Shown: positions 34,103 through 43,460, counted from the first letter of the stretch. The stretch: DNA of 64,000 nt from Prosthecobacter sp. SYSU 5D2 (GCF_039655865.1 NZ_JBBYXL010000004.1:124001-188000), one strand, 5' to 3'. Made by a program: numbers and translations. The notes: generated by a model not told the origin, from the letters alone.

Positions 34103-35569
34103 TTATTCGCTCGCCAGCAAGGCCGCTATAAGTTCATCCAAAGACAGGCTGACGATGGCGGTGACTTTGTCGCTCATGGCGTAGGGGAGGATGAGGGAAC
34201 CGCCGTGCAGGAGGGCGCCGCAGCTATAGACGACGTTGGGGACGTAGCCTTCGCGGCCGCTGCCTTCGGGGCAGAGCAAGGGCTGGCGGAGGCGGCCGAT
34301 GACGCGGGTGGGATCCTCCAAATCCAGCAGGGCTGCGCCGATGCAGTACTGGCGCATGGGGCCGACGCCGTGGGTGATGACGAGCCAGCCGGCCTCGGTC
34401 TCGATGGGGGAGCCGCAGTTGCCGATCTTCACGGATTCCCACATCTCCTCCGGGCGCATGAGTAACTGGGGTTCGCTCCAATAGTGGGGGTTATCGGAAA
34501 ACATAATGAAGAGATTTTCATCATCCTGGCGGGAGAGCATGACATAACGCCCGCCAATGCGGCGCGGGAAGAGGGCCATGCCTTTATTTTGAACGGCGCT
34601 GCCATTGAGAGTCAGGACGCGAAAGTGGAGGAAGTCCTCGGTTTCGATCAATTGCGGCAGGATAGCGCGACCGTTATAGGCGGTGTAGGTCGCATAATAC
34701 ATTTTGGAGCCATCATCTTCAGTGAAGAGCACAAAACGCGCATCCTCTATGCCATTGCTTTCATTGTTGGAGACCGGGAAGATGATGCGCTCGCTCATGG
34801 CAAGCTTCTCGGAAAATTGAAGCTCGTAATTGGAATCGGCCAGCCATTGGATGCAATCGAGAGTGGGGTTCAGGTCCTGGAGGGCGGATTCGGCACCTTC
34901 GCGCACGTTGGTGAGGCTTTGATTGAGATCGCTGCGCGTGAAGTTTTCTGCCAGAGGCGACAGAACTGCCTGGGTATGGGCATTCTCGAATCCCATTTCA
35001 TGCAGCTTGCTGAGGAAATTTGGTTTTCGATACTTTGGGTTAGGCACCACCAGGGGCAGGGTGACGAAACGGGAAACGGGGTCCAGGGTGATGACGCCAT
35101 CCTGGGCGATGATTCCGGAGCGAAACTCGATGGAAGAAATGTGTCCTTCGCCGGTGGCGCGCAGGCTCATGATGAAACGCAGAGCTCCGTCTGGCACACC
35201 GCTCTGGTCTGGATGCGGGACCATGGAGGGATTGAACAAGGCGGCGGATTCCAGCGCATATTCGCCGGAAAAAATGGCTCCGATCAGCAGCTGCCGGTCC
35301 AGTGACAAAGGCTGCTCACTGGGGATGTGATGGCGCACTTTTTCAAAATGGGCATGCAGGGCGGAGACGAGGTCATGATGGCGGGCTTCGAACCCGATGC
35401 GCAGCTCTGCCAGCTGCAATGCCACATCATCCTCCGTGAGGGCGAGCGCACGGCCAATGATGGTGGCGACGAGATGCACATTCGAAGGGATGAAAGGACG
35501 GATGATGACACGTGCGCTCTCAGGCAACAAAGTCACCTCATGATGGCAGAGGTGGATTTGCTGATTCAT
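34103..35569 (-). CDS. GH130-family glycoside phosphorylase/hydrolase
   Basis: This 488-residue cytoplasmic enzyme has a five-bladed beta-propeller of the GH130 type (about residues 100-485). It is preceded by a helical N-terminal extension of about 100 residues. The signature NGIEDARFVLF (about residue 270) carries the catalytic aspartate region, and YATYTAYNG, NKGMALFPRRIGGRYVMLSRQD and NCGSPIETEAGWLVITHG follow in family order. GH130 enzymes act on beta-mannosides, usually by phosphorolysis. The stop codon of the upstream glycosyltransferase gene overlaps the start by four bases, so the two are co-translated. A mannose-based glycan cycle is the likely context. Confidence 0.88.
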   Translation of the reverse strand: MNQQIHLCHHEVTLLPESARVIIRPFIPSNVHLVATIIGRALALTEDDVALQLAELRIGFEARHHDLVSALHAHFEKVRHHIPSEQPLSLDRQLLIGAIFSGEYALESAALFNPSMVPHPDQSGVPDGALRFIMSLRATGEGHISSIEFRSGIIAQDGVITLDPVSRFVTLPLVVPNPKYRKPNFLSKLHEMGFENAHTQAVLSPLAENFTRSDLNQSLTNVREGAESALQDLNPTLDCIQWLADSNYELQFSEKLAMSERIIFPVSNNESNGIEDARFVLFTEDDGSKMYYATYTAYNGRAILPQLIETEDFLHFRVLTLNGSAVQNKGMALFPRRIGGRYVMLSRQDDENLFIMFSDNPHYWSEPQLLMRPEEMWESVKIGNCGSPIETEAGWLVITHGVGPMRQYCIGAALLDLEDPTRVIGRLRQPLLCPEGSGREGYVPNVVYSCGALLHGGSLILPYAMSDKVTAIVSLSLDELIAALLASE

Positions 35570-37857
35570 AGGGGTGGGGCTGGAGGTGGCAAGATCAACT
35601 GTTCGGCATGGTGCATTTCTGCGAGAGCCAGATGAAAGGCGAGGGTGGACTCAGCGCCCTGGTTTTCATTGACACGGTCGGCATGGAGACCGTCGCTGCA
35701 GCCGCCGGTGCTGGAGTCATACAAGGGCAGGCCGAGATCGTTCCGGCCAAGGAACCACTCGAAGGCGCGCTTGGCCTCGCGCGGCCACAGGGGGTCCTGG
35801 GTGGCGCGGAAGGCTTCGTGGCAGGCGCAGACCATGGCCTGTGCTTCCACCGGCTGCTGGTCGAAGTCAGCCCGTTCACCGTCACGCTGGTAAAAGCCGT
35901 TGCTACCAATGGGGCGGAAGTGACCCGCCTGGGTCTTTTGGATGGATACCAGCCAGCGGAGGGATTTGAGACCGATTTCCAGGGCTTCCGGATCCGGCAT
36001 CCACTGGCCACTGAGGATGAGCGCCTGGCAGATGCGGGCATTGTCGTACGTCGCTCCGGGCTCAAACCAGGGCCAGTCTTCCGTAGCGTAGTCGTTCCAC
36101 AGCTTGACGAGCTTTGCCGTCAAGAGGGCCCGCATGGCTTTGACATTCGTTTTCGGATCATCCGGATAATGGCGGAGATACTCGTGAATGCCCAGCAAGG
36201 TGAAAGTCCAGGCACGCGGGGAGGTGAAGGAAGCCACCGCGGGCAGGCCGCGCTGAAAAAGCTGGGCTGATAGTTTGCGATGCCCTTCATTTCGCGACCG
36301 TCCGGCACCGGTGCCCACAGCCCAAAGGGCGCGGCCATGGCTGTCCTCGCTGCCGGCTTCTTCAAGCCACTGGCGGCCATGGCTCATGAAGTTGCGAAAG
36401 CGGCCGGTCTCGTAATTCAATGCGGCCGCGAGAAAGGCTAGGTAGCTGGTCGCCAGGCCGTCCAGGCTCTGCGTGGCGGGCAGGCTGCCGGATTCATCCA
36501 GCAGATTGCAGAGGATGAAGGAGCGCGCATTGTCATCGGTGCAGTAGCCTTCATGAAAATTAGGCACGTTAAAAATGGCGTGCTGGTAGATGCCGGTGCT
36601 GTCGCTCATCCGCACGACGTGATCCAGCCGCAGTGGCGGCAGGGCATACGGGCGGCTGCTCAGCGTCCATCCCGCGAAGGCCGCACGGGACTGCGCCTTG
36701 CGGTCCGCGCGTGCGTGCTGAAAGGATTCCAGGAATCTCCGACCTACCGCAGGCCAGATCATCTCACGGCCAATGGCATACGCATCCTGACAGATTTTCT
36801 GCTTGCGAGCAGGATCATCGAGCAGAGCGCAAACGGCGGTAGAGATGGCCGGGGCATTACGGAATGGGACGAGGGCTCCGCGCCCGTCCGCCAGCAGCTC
36901 CTGAGCATGCCAGTAGGGGGTGGAGACGACCGCTTTGCCAGCGCCAAATACATAGGCCAGCGTGCCGGAGGTGACCTGCGCCTCATTTAAATAAGGAGTC
37001 AGATAAATGTCCGTCGCGCCGATGAATTCCTTCAGGTCTTCCTGCGAGACAAACTGGTTGTAAAAGATGACGTGATCCTTGACCCCACGGTCCTCCGCCA
37101 GGCGCTGAAGGCTGAGGCGATAACGCTCCCCCTCCCGGGCGATGAGATGCGGATGTGTGGCACCGAGTACGAGATAAACGACATTGGGATGCTGCCGCAC
37201 GATCTCAGGCAGTGCCTCGATGACGTATTCAATCCCCTTCCCTGGACCGAGCAGGCCGAAGGTGAGCAGGACATGACGGCCCTCCACGCCGAACTGGGCC
37301 TTGTAAACATCGGACCCGGCAAAGGGCATATCAGGAATGCCATGGGGAATAATGTCCACCTTGGCATCCGGCACCTGGTAGGTTTCGCGGAGGATTTCCG
37401 CGCCTTTGCGGGCCATGACGATGAGGCGGTCGCTGCGGGAGACGAGTTCATCCATCACCTTGCGCTGGGCCGCATTCGGCTCACGCAAAATGGTGTGCAA
37501 TGTGGTGACCACGGGCATCCGGACTTCCTTCAGCAAAGCCAGCAGATGGCTTCCAGCCGGGCCTCCATAGATGCCAAACTCATGCTGCACGCAGAGCACG
37601 TCCACGTTGTTAAAGTTCAAAAAATCCGCAGCCCGTCGATAGGAGTGCAGGTCTTTTTCCTGGAGCTCAAAACGCACTCGTGGAGGATAGTCATAACCCT
37701 CTGGCCGGTCATTGACGGCCCCCACAAAACACTCGATCTCAGGGGCGGCCTGGGCGACGGATTCACAGGCATCGTGGGTGAAGGTCGCGATTCCACAAAG
37801 CCGTGGAAGATAATCCCCCAGAAATGCGATCCGTTGGGTGGAGGTGGTCCTGTTCAG
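35566..37857 (-). CDS. GT4 glycosyltransferase fused to an alpha/alpha-barrel-like domain
   Basis: The N-terminal half (about 1-395) is a family-4 glycosyltransferase with two Rossmann folds (VVTTLHTILREP, HGIPDM, LLTFGLLGPGKGIEYVIEAL, SGTLAYVFGAGKAVVSTPYWH). The C-terminal half (about 410-760) is helical, with GYCTDDNARSF, WPWFEPGATYDNARI and RDGERADFDQQPVEAQA, like an (alpha/alpha)6 glycan-processing domain. The first in-frame ATG/GTG/TTG is the GTG at 37725. However, 44 codons before it encode a typical GT4 N-terminus (RIAFLGDYLPRLCGIATFTHD). I place the start at CTG 37857-37855, six bases after GAAAGG. The gene is translationally coupled to the GH130 gene. Confidence 0.8.
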   Translation of the reverse strand: MNRTTSTQRIAFLGDYLPRLCGIATFTHDACESVAQAAPEIECFVGAVNDRPEGYDYPPRVRFELQEKDLHSYRRAADFLNFNNVDVLCVQHEFGIYGGPAGSHLLALLKEVRMPVVTTLHTILREPNAAQRKVMDELVSRSDRLIVMARKGAEILRETYQVPDAKVDIIPHGIPDMPFAGSDVYKAQFGVEGRHVLLTFGLLGPGKGIEYVIEALPEIVRQHPNVVYLVLGATHPHLIAREGERYRLSLQRLAEDRGVKDHVIFYNQFVSQEDLKEFIGATDIYLTPYLNEAQVTSGTLAYVFGAGKAVVSTPYWHAQELLADGRGALVPFRNAPAISTAVCALLDDPARKQKICQDAYAIGREMIWPAVGRRFLESFQHARADRKAQSRAAFAGWTLSSRPYALPPLRLDHVVRMSDSTGIYQHAIFNVPNFHEGYCTDDNARSFILCNLLDESGSLPATQSLDGLATSYLAFLAAALNYETGRFRNFMSHGRQWLEEAGSEDSHGRALWAVGTGAGRSRNEGHRKLSAQLFQRGLPAVASFTSPRAWTFTLLGIHEYLRHYPDDPKTNVKAMRALLTAKLVKLWNDYATEDWPWFEPGATYDNARICQALILSGQWMPDPEALEIGLKSLRWLVSIQKTQAGHFRPIGSNGFYQRDGERADFDQQPVEAQAMVCACHEAFRATQDPLWPREAKRAFEWFLGRNDLGLPLYDSSTGGCSDGLHADRVNENQGAESTLAFHLALAEMHHAEQLILPPPAPPL

Positions 37858-37939
37858 GACCAGCCTTTCATATTCGTAAACATGGTTAAGCAGACACCCT
37901 GCACAGTGTTAAGCAACACCTGCTTTTACGGTCCATCTC

Positions 37940-39505
37940 TCACACCATCGTGCCTTTTACAGATTTTCGTGCATCTTTCGGTTTTGCAGCCATAGCAGCC
38001 AAGCTGCTGAGGAAACTGAGGGTGACCTGGTCTCCTTCAAACTTGCAGGTGAGGGTGTCGTGATGGGGCGTTTCGTAATAACGGAGAGTGATGGAGAGGC
38101 TGCTTTCATCCTTCCAGCAGGCGCTGGCGGCGATTTTTGAATCCACCGGCTTGACCGGCTTGCCGCCTGAGATCAGGCGCGGCGGAGTGTCGGGAATCGC
38201 AGCGGTGCCGAGGTGCCAGCGGCCCAGGCCACAAGTGATTTCATGGGATTGCCCGGCGGCTTTGAGGGTCAGCAGACAGGCATCATTCTGAAAGCTGAAA
38301 CTGGCTGAGGTGAAACCGGCATCGTTTGGTTCAAGCGCAAAGACTTTACCATCAATACGCTTTTTGTTAGGCGAGCCGGCGATGCCTGCTGGTGGAGTGA
38401 GTTTCAGTTTGTCCAGTCGCGTGGCCAGGACTCCATCTTCTGACTTGGTGGGCTGGTGGAAAGCGGAAAGCAGGTGCTGCCAGACGAGGTCTAGCTGGCC
38501 CTGCATGTTCTTGTTTTCACTCGTCATCACGATGACCGCATCATGCTCTGGCAGGACGATGGTGAACTGGCCAAAGGCGCCGTCGCCCCGGTAATGACCA
38601 TGCTGGCAGCGCCAGAACTGGTAACCGTAGCCTTGCAGCCAGTCGGGGCGGCCAGTGGCCGGATCTCCGGGCTGCTGGATGTGAAAGGAGGTGGCTTCCT
38701 CCACCCAGGCGGCGGGCAGGATCTGTGCTCCATGCCACTGGCCTTTCTGCAGATAAAGCTGGCCAAACTTGGCCATGCCTTCCGTCTGGATGCTCAGCCC
38801 CCAGCCGCCAGTATTGATGCCGCGCGGACAAGACTCCCACTTCATGCCGCTGATGCCAAGCGGGGTAAACAGGCGCGGAGTGAGGTAGTCCAAAATCGTC
38901 TGGCCGGTGACCTTCTGCACAATGGCGGAGCACATGTAGGTGGCGGCGCTGTTATACATGAAAACCGTGCCCGGTTTGTGAGCCAGCTTCTGCGCCAGGA
39001 AAGTGCGCACCCAGTTTTCAGACTTCACCACGGGCTGGGTGGGTTCTTTTTCATTGCCCACGGACATGGTGAGCAGGTCCTTCACGCGAAGGGCGGCGAG
39101 GTTCTCGCTGATCGTCTCCGGCAGGTCATCCGGGAAAAAGGAAACCACTTTGTCCTCCACCGTCAGCTTGCCTTCGGCAATGGCGAGGCCCACTGCTGTG
39201 GAGGTGAAGCTCTTGCTCATGGAGTACATGGTGTGAACAAACTCCGGGCCATACGGATCCCACCAGCCTTCGGCAACGACCTGACCGTGCCGCAGCATCA
39301 TGAAGCTGTGCAGCTCAAAGCTGTTTTCCTCCACCGCATCGAGAAAAGACAGGATGGCTTTGGAGGCGATGCCCTGCGCCTCAGGCGTGCTGCGCGGCAG
39401 GCTGGAGGATACAGGGTCCAGACTTTTCGCATCCGTGCGTGGAAGACACAGACCGAGCGTGCCAAGGCTGATGTGTTTGAGAAAAGTTCGGCGCTGGAAA
39501 TGCAT
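37940..39505 (-). CDS. Serine beta-lactamase-like hydrolase (class C / esterase family)
   Basis: This 521-residue exported protein begins MHFQRRTFLKH, a twin-arginine signal. The beta-lactamase-fold domain (about 35-385) has the SxxK motif S95-M-S-K98, the tyrosine motif Y184-N-S and a likely third box near HYRGDGAFGQ. These are the class C/penicillin-binding-protein-like features shared with esterases (for example EstB). The C-terminal 130 residues form an extra beta-rich domain. The substrate may be a cell-wall peptide or an ester; a drug-resistance role is not implied by the sequence. The gene stands alone, upstream of the glycosyltransferase gene on the same strand. Confidence 0.87.
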   Translation of the reverse strand: MHFQRRTFLKHISLGTLGLCLPRTDAKSLDPVSSSLPRSTPEAQGIASKAILSFLDAVEENSFELHSFMMLRHGQVVAEGWWDPYGPEFVHTMYSMSKSFTSTAVGLAIAEGKLTVEDKVVSFFPDDLPETISENLAALRVKDLLTMSVGNEKEPTQPVVKSENWVRTFLAQKLAHKPGTVFMYNSAATYMCSAIVQKVTGQTILDYLTPRLFTPLGISGMKWESCPRGINTGGWGLSIQTEGMAKFGQLYLQKGQWHGAQILPAAWVEEATSFHIQQPGDPATGRPDWLQGYGYQFWRCQHGHYRGDGAFGQFTIVLPEHDAVIVMTSENKNMQGQLDLVWQHLLSAFHQPTKSEDGVLATRLDKLKLTPPAGIAGSPNKKRIDGKVFALEPNDAGFTSASFSFQNDACLLTLKAAGQSHEITCGLGRWHLGTAAIPDTPPRLISGGKPVKPVDSKIAASACWKDESSLSITLRYYETPHHDTLTCKFEGDQVTLSFLSSLAAMAAKPKDARKSVKGTMV

Positions 39506-39582
39506 CCACCGACGCTACAAGAGCCGCCCCTGCGGTGACAAGCGTGAACAATCGGCCCCGCCCAATTCATCCCCTCCCCTCT

Positions 39583-40266
39583 TCAGCCTTCTTCCAGCTT
39601 GCCCTGGCGGATGATCATGCGGCGGTCACCGCGTTTGGCCATCTGCTGGTCATGAGTGACGACGACCAGCGTTTTTTTGGATTCATCCACCACGCTGATG
39701 AGCATGTCCATGACGCCGGTGCCAGTGCTGGCATCCAGGTTGCCGGTGGGTTCATCGGCATAGAGAATGCCGGGGTCATTGATCAAAGCGCGGGCGATGG
39801 CCACACGCTGCTGCTCCCCGCCGGAGAGCTCCGTGGGCAGGTGGTCAATACGCGGGGTGAGGCCGACGCGGTCCAGAAGCTCGCGGGCCCGGCCTTCGGC
39901 TTTGCGGCCACCGATCATGGCAGGCAGCAGGACGTTTTCCAGCGCGGTCAGCTCCGGCAGGAGAAAGTAGTGCTGGAAAACGAAACCCATGGTCTGGTTG
40001 CGCATCCGGGCGCGGGCTTTGGCAGCACCATGGTAGAGGGACTTGCCGTGGACCAGGACATCTCCCTGCGTGGGTTTTTCCAGGCCGCCCAAAACATAAA
40101 GAAGGGTCGTCTTGCCCGCGCCAGACTGGCCGCAAAGGAAGACTTTTTCACCGGCGGCCACCTCCAGATCCACCCCCTGGAGCACTGGAAGCTGGTGACC
40201 GCCCAGGGTGTAGGTGCGGTGTACATCGGTGGCGACGAGGGGAACGGCGCTGGCGGGGGCATTCAT
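39583..40266 (-). CDS. LolD-like ABC transporter ATP-binding protein
   Basis: This 227-residue ATPase is of the MacB/LolD class. Walker A is GQSGAGKTT, the Q-loop FVFQHYFLLPELTALEN, the signature LSGGEQQRVAIARAL and Walker B ILYADEPTGNLD. The H-loop is VVVTHD. Members power lipoprotein release (LolCDE) or efflux of peptides and drugs. No FtsX-type permease gene (lolC/lolE or macB) is adjacent, so the partner must be elsewhere. The ATG at 40266 begins MNAPASAVPLVATDV; the open frame continues 20 codons upstream without family sequence. The gene is divergent from the antiporter gene. Confidence 0.88.
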   Translation of the reverse strand: MNAPASAVPLVATDVHRTYTLGGHQLPVLQGVDLEVAAGEKVFLCGQSGAGKTTLLYVLGGLEKPTQGDVLVHGKSLYHGAAKARARMRNQTMGFVFQHYFLLPELTALENVLLPAMIGGRKAEGRARELLDRVGLTPRIDHLPTELSGGEQQRVAIARALINDPGILYADEPTGNLDASTGTGVMDMLISVVDESKKTLVVVTHDQQMAKRGDRRMIIRQGKLEEG

Positions 40267-40424
40267 CAGGTGCCTATTGGGGCATCCGATGGGCAGTTTG
40301 TCATTCTGATTCTTCGTCCCTGGCACAGTCTGTGCACTTTGCGTGCCGGCAATTTCACTTCTCCGCTTTTGTCACGCACAGATCGCTTGCAGAACCCCGC
40401 AGACTGATTCCATATCCCACCCCG

Positions 40425-41756
40425 ATGCTCCCATTCCTCGCCGCCGCTACCGAAGCCCACGCCTCATTGCCCCCGTACTGGACCGTTGCGCCCTTTGCCC
40501 TGCTGCTGCTGTGCATTGCGCTGATGCCGCTGTTCGCCCTGCATTTTTGGGAGCACCACTACCCGAAGGTGGCCGTCGGCCTGGGCCTGGTCACCGCTGC
40601 TTATTATTTAGGCGTGAGGGGAGACTGGCATCCGCTGCAGCATGCCGGGCATGAATACATCAGCTTCATGGCCCTCGTGGGATCGCTCTTTGTCATCTCA
40701 GGTGGCATCAATATTCGTGTCAAGGGGGAGGCGACTCCTTTTCGTAACACCGTCTTCCTGGCCATCGGTGCGGTCCTGGCCAATTTCATCGGCACCACCG
40801 GTGCCTCCATGCTGATGATCCGCCCCTGGATCAAGATGAACAAATACCGCATCACGGGCTTTCATGTGGTGTTTTTCATCTTCATCGTCAGCAACGTTGG
40901 CGGCTGCCTGACGCCGATTGGCGACCCTCCGCTGTTCCTCGGTTTCCTGCGCGGGGTGCCCTTTGGCTGGGTGCTGGAACATTGCTGGAGCGGCTGGGCG
41001 ATGGCCTGCGCCATGCTGCTGGCTGTGTTTTTTGTGGTGGACACCCTTAACTTCCGCAAAGCCCCCAAAGACGTCCGGGACAAAGAAACGGCCCATGAGA
41101 CATTTAATATCACCGGCCTGCCTAATCTGTTTTTCCTTGGCCTCGTTTTGGTGGCCGTCTTCTTGCCAAAAAACCTCCAGGAAACCCTCATCGGTGGCGT
41201 GCTCAGCGTTCCCGCCATTGTCATGATCCTGGCTGCAGCAGGCTCTTATTTCACCACCAAACCGGCGGTGCATGAATCCAATGACTTCAACTTTGGGCCG
41301 GTCAAAGAAGTGGGTTATCTTTTCATCGGCATCTTCCTAACGATGATCCCGGCTCTACAAATCCTGCAAAGCGGCGAGGCGGTGCAGATCAGCACACCCA
41401 TTGGCTACTATTTCGCCACCGGTGCCCTCTCTGCTTTCCTGGACAATGCGCCTACTTACCTGAGCTTCCTGGCAGCCGCCATGGGCAGCGAGGGACTATC
41501 CGTGGATTCACCTGTGGACGTGCTGGCCTTTGCGGGCAGCCATGCACACATTCTCATGGCCATTTCGATGGGCGCGGTCTTCTTCGGTGCAGGCAGCTAC
41601 ATCGGCAACGGTCCCAACTTCATGGTCAAGGCCATTGCGGAGAAAGCCAAGGTCAACACCCCGGACTTCCTCCGCTACATGTGGCAGTTTTCCATCCCGG
41701 TGCTGCTGCCCATCCTGGTGGTGGTGGGTTATGTCCTGCTGCGCGGCGGGCACTGA
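40425..41756 (+). CDS. Sodium:proton antiporter / citrate-transporter-like membrane protein
   Basis: This 443-residue membrane protein of the ion transporter superfamily has about eleven hydrophobic helices. Typical motifs are ISGGINIRVKGEATPFRN near residue 95, NFIGTTGASMLMIRP, and the conserved GGCLTPIGDPPLFLGFL near residue 160. The symmetrical second-half motif SAFLDNAPTYLSF lies near 340. These are the features of NhaD-like/CitMHS_2 transporters, most of which are annotated as Na+/H+ antiporters. The start at 40425 gives the first membrane helix. A strong bidirectional terminator follows. The transported ion is inferred from family membership. Confidence 0.85.
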   Translation: MLPFLAAATEAHASLPPYWTVAPFALLLLCIALMPLFALHFWEHHYPKVAVGLGLVTAAYYLGVRGDWHPLQHAGHEYISFMALVGSLFVISGGINIRVKGEATPFRNTVFLAIGAVLANFIGTTGASMLMIRPWIKMNKYRITGFHVVFFIFIVSNVGGCLTPIGDPPLFLGFLRGVPFGWVLEHCWSGWAMACAMLLAVFFVVDTLNFRKAPKDVRDKETAHETFNITGLPNLFFLGLVLVAVFLPKNLQETLIGGVLSVPAIVMILAAAGSYFTTKPAVHESNDFNFGPVKEVGYLFIGIFLTMIPALQILQSGEAVQISTPIGYYFATGALSAFLDNAPTYLSFLAAAMGSEGLSVDSPVDVLAFAGSHAHILMAISMGAVFFGAGSYIGNGPNFMVKAIAEKAKVNTPDFLRYMWQFSIPVLLPILVVVGYVLLRGGH

Positions 41757-41764
41757 ATTCATCA

Positions 41765-41794
41765 AAAAGGCCCGTCGGAAACGACGGGCCTTTT
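41765..41794. terminator. Bidirectional Rho-independent terminator
   Basis: AAAAGGCCCGTC (41765-41776) pairs with GACGGGCCTTTT (41783-41794) in a perfect 12-base stem with loop ggaaac. A T-rich run follows on the plus strand and the A-run mirrors it for the minus strand. It sits between the convergent antiporter and esterase genes. Confidence 0.92.
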
Positions 41795-41826
41795 ATTTTT
41801 AAGAGGTCGGGAGAGGCCGGGCTTGT

Positions 41827-42705
41827 TCACTTGTTCTTTGTCAATGTCGGCAGCCATTCGGCCACGCGCAGCAGCCAGTCATTGGCAGGATCGCCGTTTT
41901 TCTTCATGCCGAAACCGTGGCCACCTGTGCTGTAAATGTGCAGCTCGCAGGGGATGTTCAGCTTTTTATACTCCAGGTAAATGAGGGCGCTGCCAGCCGC
42001 GCTGTGGGGGTCATTATTCGCATGAATCAAGCACATCGGCGGGGCCTTGTCGGTGACTTTGATTTCAGGCACAAGCTTGAAGGCGTTCTCTTTTTCCACC
42101 AGATAGGCCGGATAAACCGGCACCGCGAAGTTTGGCGTGGCATCGGGCACATCCAGGGCGGGGTCCTGCTCATAGGTGCGCTCATTGGCATGAAGTGCGG
42201 TCATAATGCTGAGGTGGCCGCCTGCGGAGAAGCCCAGGATGCCGATGCGGTCAGCTTTGATGCCAAACTCCGCCGCGCGGTTGCGGAGGATGCCCATGGC
42301 CCGCTGGGTGTCCTGCAATGGCACGCGGCTGGGATCTTCATTGTCGCGACGCGGCACGCGGTATTTCAGCAGCACCGGCGTCACGCCAATCGTGCGCAGG
42401 TAATCACAGACCTGCGTGCCCTCATGTTCGATGGCCAGGATGCCGTAACCGCCGCCAGGGCAAACGAGAACGGCAGTGCCGTTGGGATTTTCCACCGAAT
42501 AAATGGTGATGCTCGGGTCGCTGACGTTGCCCAGGCGTTTCACGCCATCGTCCTTTTCTTTGATGATGTAGGCTTCGGGTTCCGGTTTGAACCCTTCCGC
42601 TTCCGGCGCGCCTTTGGGCCAGAGTTTGATGACTACGGGCTCCGCAGCCAGGGTCAGGGAGGTGAGACTGAGCAGGAGGAGGGAGACAAGAGGCAGCCGT
42701 TTCAT
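41827..42705 (-). CDS. Secreted acetyl-esterase-like alpha/beta hydrolase
   Basis: This 292-residue exported hydrolase is of the BD-FAE/acetylxylan-esterase-like type common in polysaccharide-degrading bacteria. A signal peptide covers about 1-21. VLVCPGGGYG provides the oxyanion region, GILGFSAGGHLS the nucleophile serine, HANNDPHS the likely acid, and STGGHGFG the histidine. Members remove acetyl groups from xylan or related sugars, but the substrate here is not determined. The ATG at 42705 begins the signal peptide. It lies downstream of a bidirectional terminator and is not in an operon. Confidence 0.87.
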   Translation of the reverse strand: MKRLPLVSLLLLSLTSLTLAAEPVVIKLWPKGAPEAEGFKPEPEAYIIKEKDDGVKRLGNVSDPSITIYSVENPNGTAVLVCPGGGYGILAIEHEGTQVCDYLRTIGVTPVLLKYRVPRRDNEDPSRVPLQDTQRAMGILRNRAAEFGIKADRIGILGFSAGGHLSIMTALHANERTYEQDPALDVPDATPNFAVPVYPAYLVEKENAFKLVPEIKVTDKAPPMCLIHANNDPHSAAGSALIYLEYKKLNIPCELHIYSTGGHGFGMKKNGDPANDWLLRVAEWLPTLTKNK

Positions 42706-42843
42706 AGTTGGAAAGAGGCAAACGAAGCATGGAAACCGCTTCACGCGCAAATTCATTGGCTGTCTGCATCATTTATGTTGCACTCCTTCCAAGGTGAACC
42801 ATTATCTCGACCCGCTCGCAGCCGTTTTTGGCAGCGCAGCACA

Positions 42844-42920
42844 CGGGGCGTAGCTCAGCCTGGTAGAGCGCTTGCTTTGGGAGCAAGAAGTCGTCAGTTC
42901 GAATCTGGCCGCCCCGACCA
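42844..42920 (+). tRNA. tRNA-Pro (anticodon TGG)
   Basis: The acceptor stem CGGGGCG (42844-42850) pairs with CGCCCCG (42910-42916), followed by discriminator A and an encoded CCA. The D arm is GTAGCTCAGCCTGGTAGAGC-like. The anticodon stem CTTGC/GCAAG holds the loop TTTGGGA, giving anticodon TGG (proline). The T loop is GTTCGAATC. The first pair is C1-G72, as expected for proline tRNA. Confidence 0.97.
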
Positions 42921-42962
42921 TCCCAAGTGGATGGTTTTGCATTTGAAGTTTTTGGTCCCCGG

Positions 42963-43460
42963 ATGTCCGCCCTTTACGCCTCCACACTCACCACCTTCAA
43001 AGCTCAAGGCTGGCATTATCGCGAAGTCGCCGGCATGGAGGTCATTGAGGCCGATTTTGAAGCCCATCATACCAAGGTTCCTCTGCATGTACAGGTCTAT
43101 GGGGAGGCGCACATCGCCAGCGTGGTGGCCACATCTTCCATTCAGGTGCCCCGCAGCCATCGCCTGCAAGTGGCGGAGCTGCTGATGCGCACGAACAAGG
43201 AGCTGAACCTGGGCAATTTTGAATTCGACTGGGACAGCGGCGCTGTGATGTTCCGCATCTCCAACATCTTCCCGCCGCATCGCTACGATGAGCGCATCCT
43301 GGCCAGCCTGGTCCACAGCACCATTGCCGAAATGGACCGCGTGACACCCTTCCTGGGGGAAATCTGCCAGACGCCCAAAGGCGAGCTTTTGCTGCTGAGC
43401 GTGCGCGATCTGATGAAGCGCGAGGATCTGCTGCCACCGCCGCCGCCAGAGCAGGCTTGA
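42963..43460 (+). CDS. YbjN-domain-like protein
   Basis: This 165-residue soluble protein has no signal peptide. The pattern resembles YbjN/type III secretion chaperone-like folds: a helix, then ADFEAHHTKVPLHVQVYGE, a helix RLQVAELLMRTNKELNLGNFEF, then strands VMFRISNIFP. The C-terminal helix carries SLVHSTIAEMDRVTPFLGEI, and the end is proline-rich (PPPPPEQA). YbjN-like proteins are linked to stress and motility in enterobacteria, but no mechanism is established. The gene lies 42 bases after tRNA-Pro and 40 bases before gluQ on the same strand. The ATG at 42963 was chosen because the upstream codons run into the tRNA flank. Confidence 0.75.
   Translation: MSALYASTLTTFKAQGWHYREVAGMEVIEADFEAHHTKVPLHVQVYGEAHIASVVATSSIQVPRSHRLQVAELLMRTNKELNLGNFEFDWDSGAVMFRISNIFPPHRYDERILASLVHSTIAEMDRVTPFLGEICQTPKGELLLLSVRDLMKREDLLPPPPPEQA

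Noticed and set aside
41917-43185. Plus-strand open frame of 422 codons
   Set aside because: It runs antisense through the esterase gene and then through tRNA-Pro, so it cannot be a real gene.
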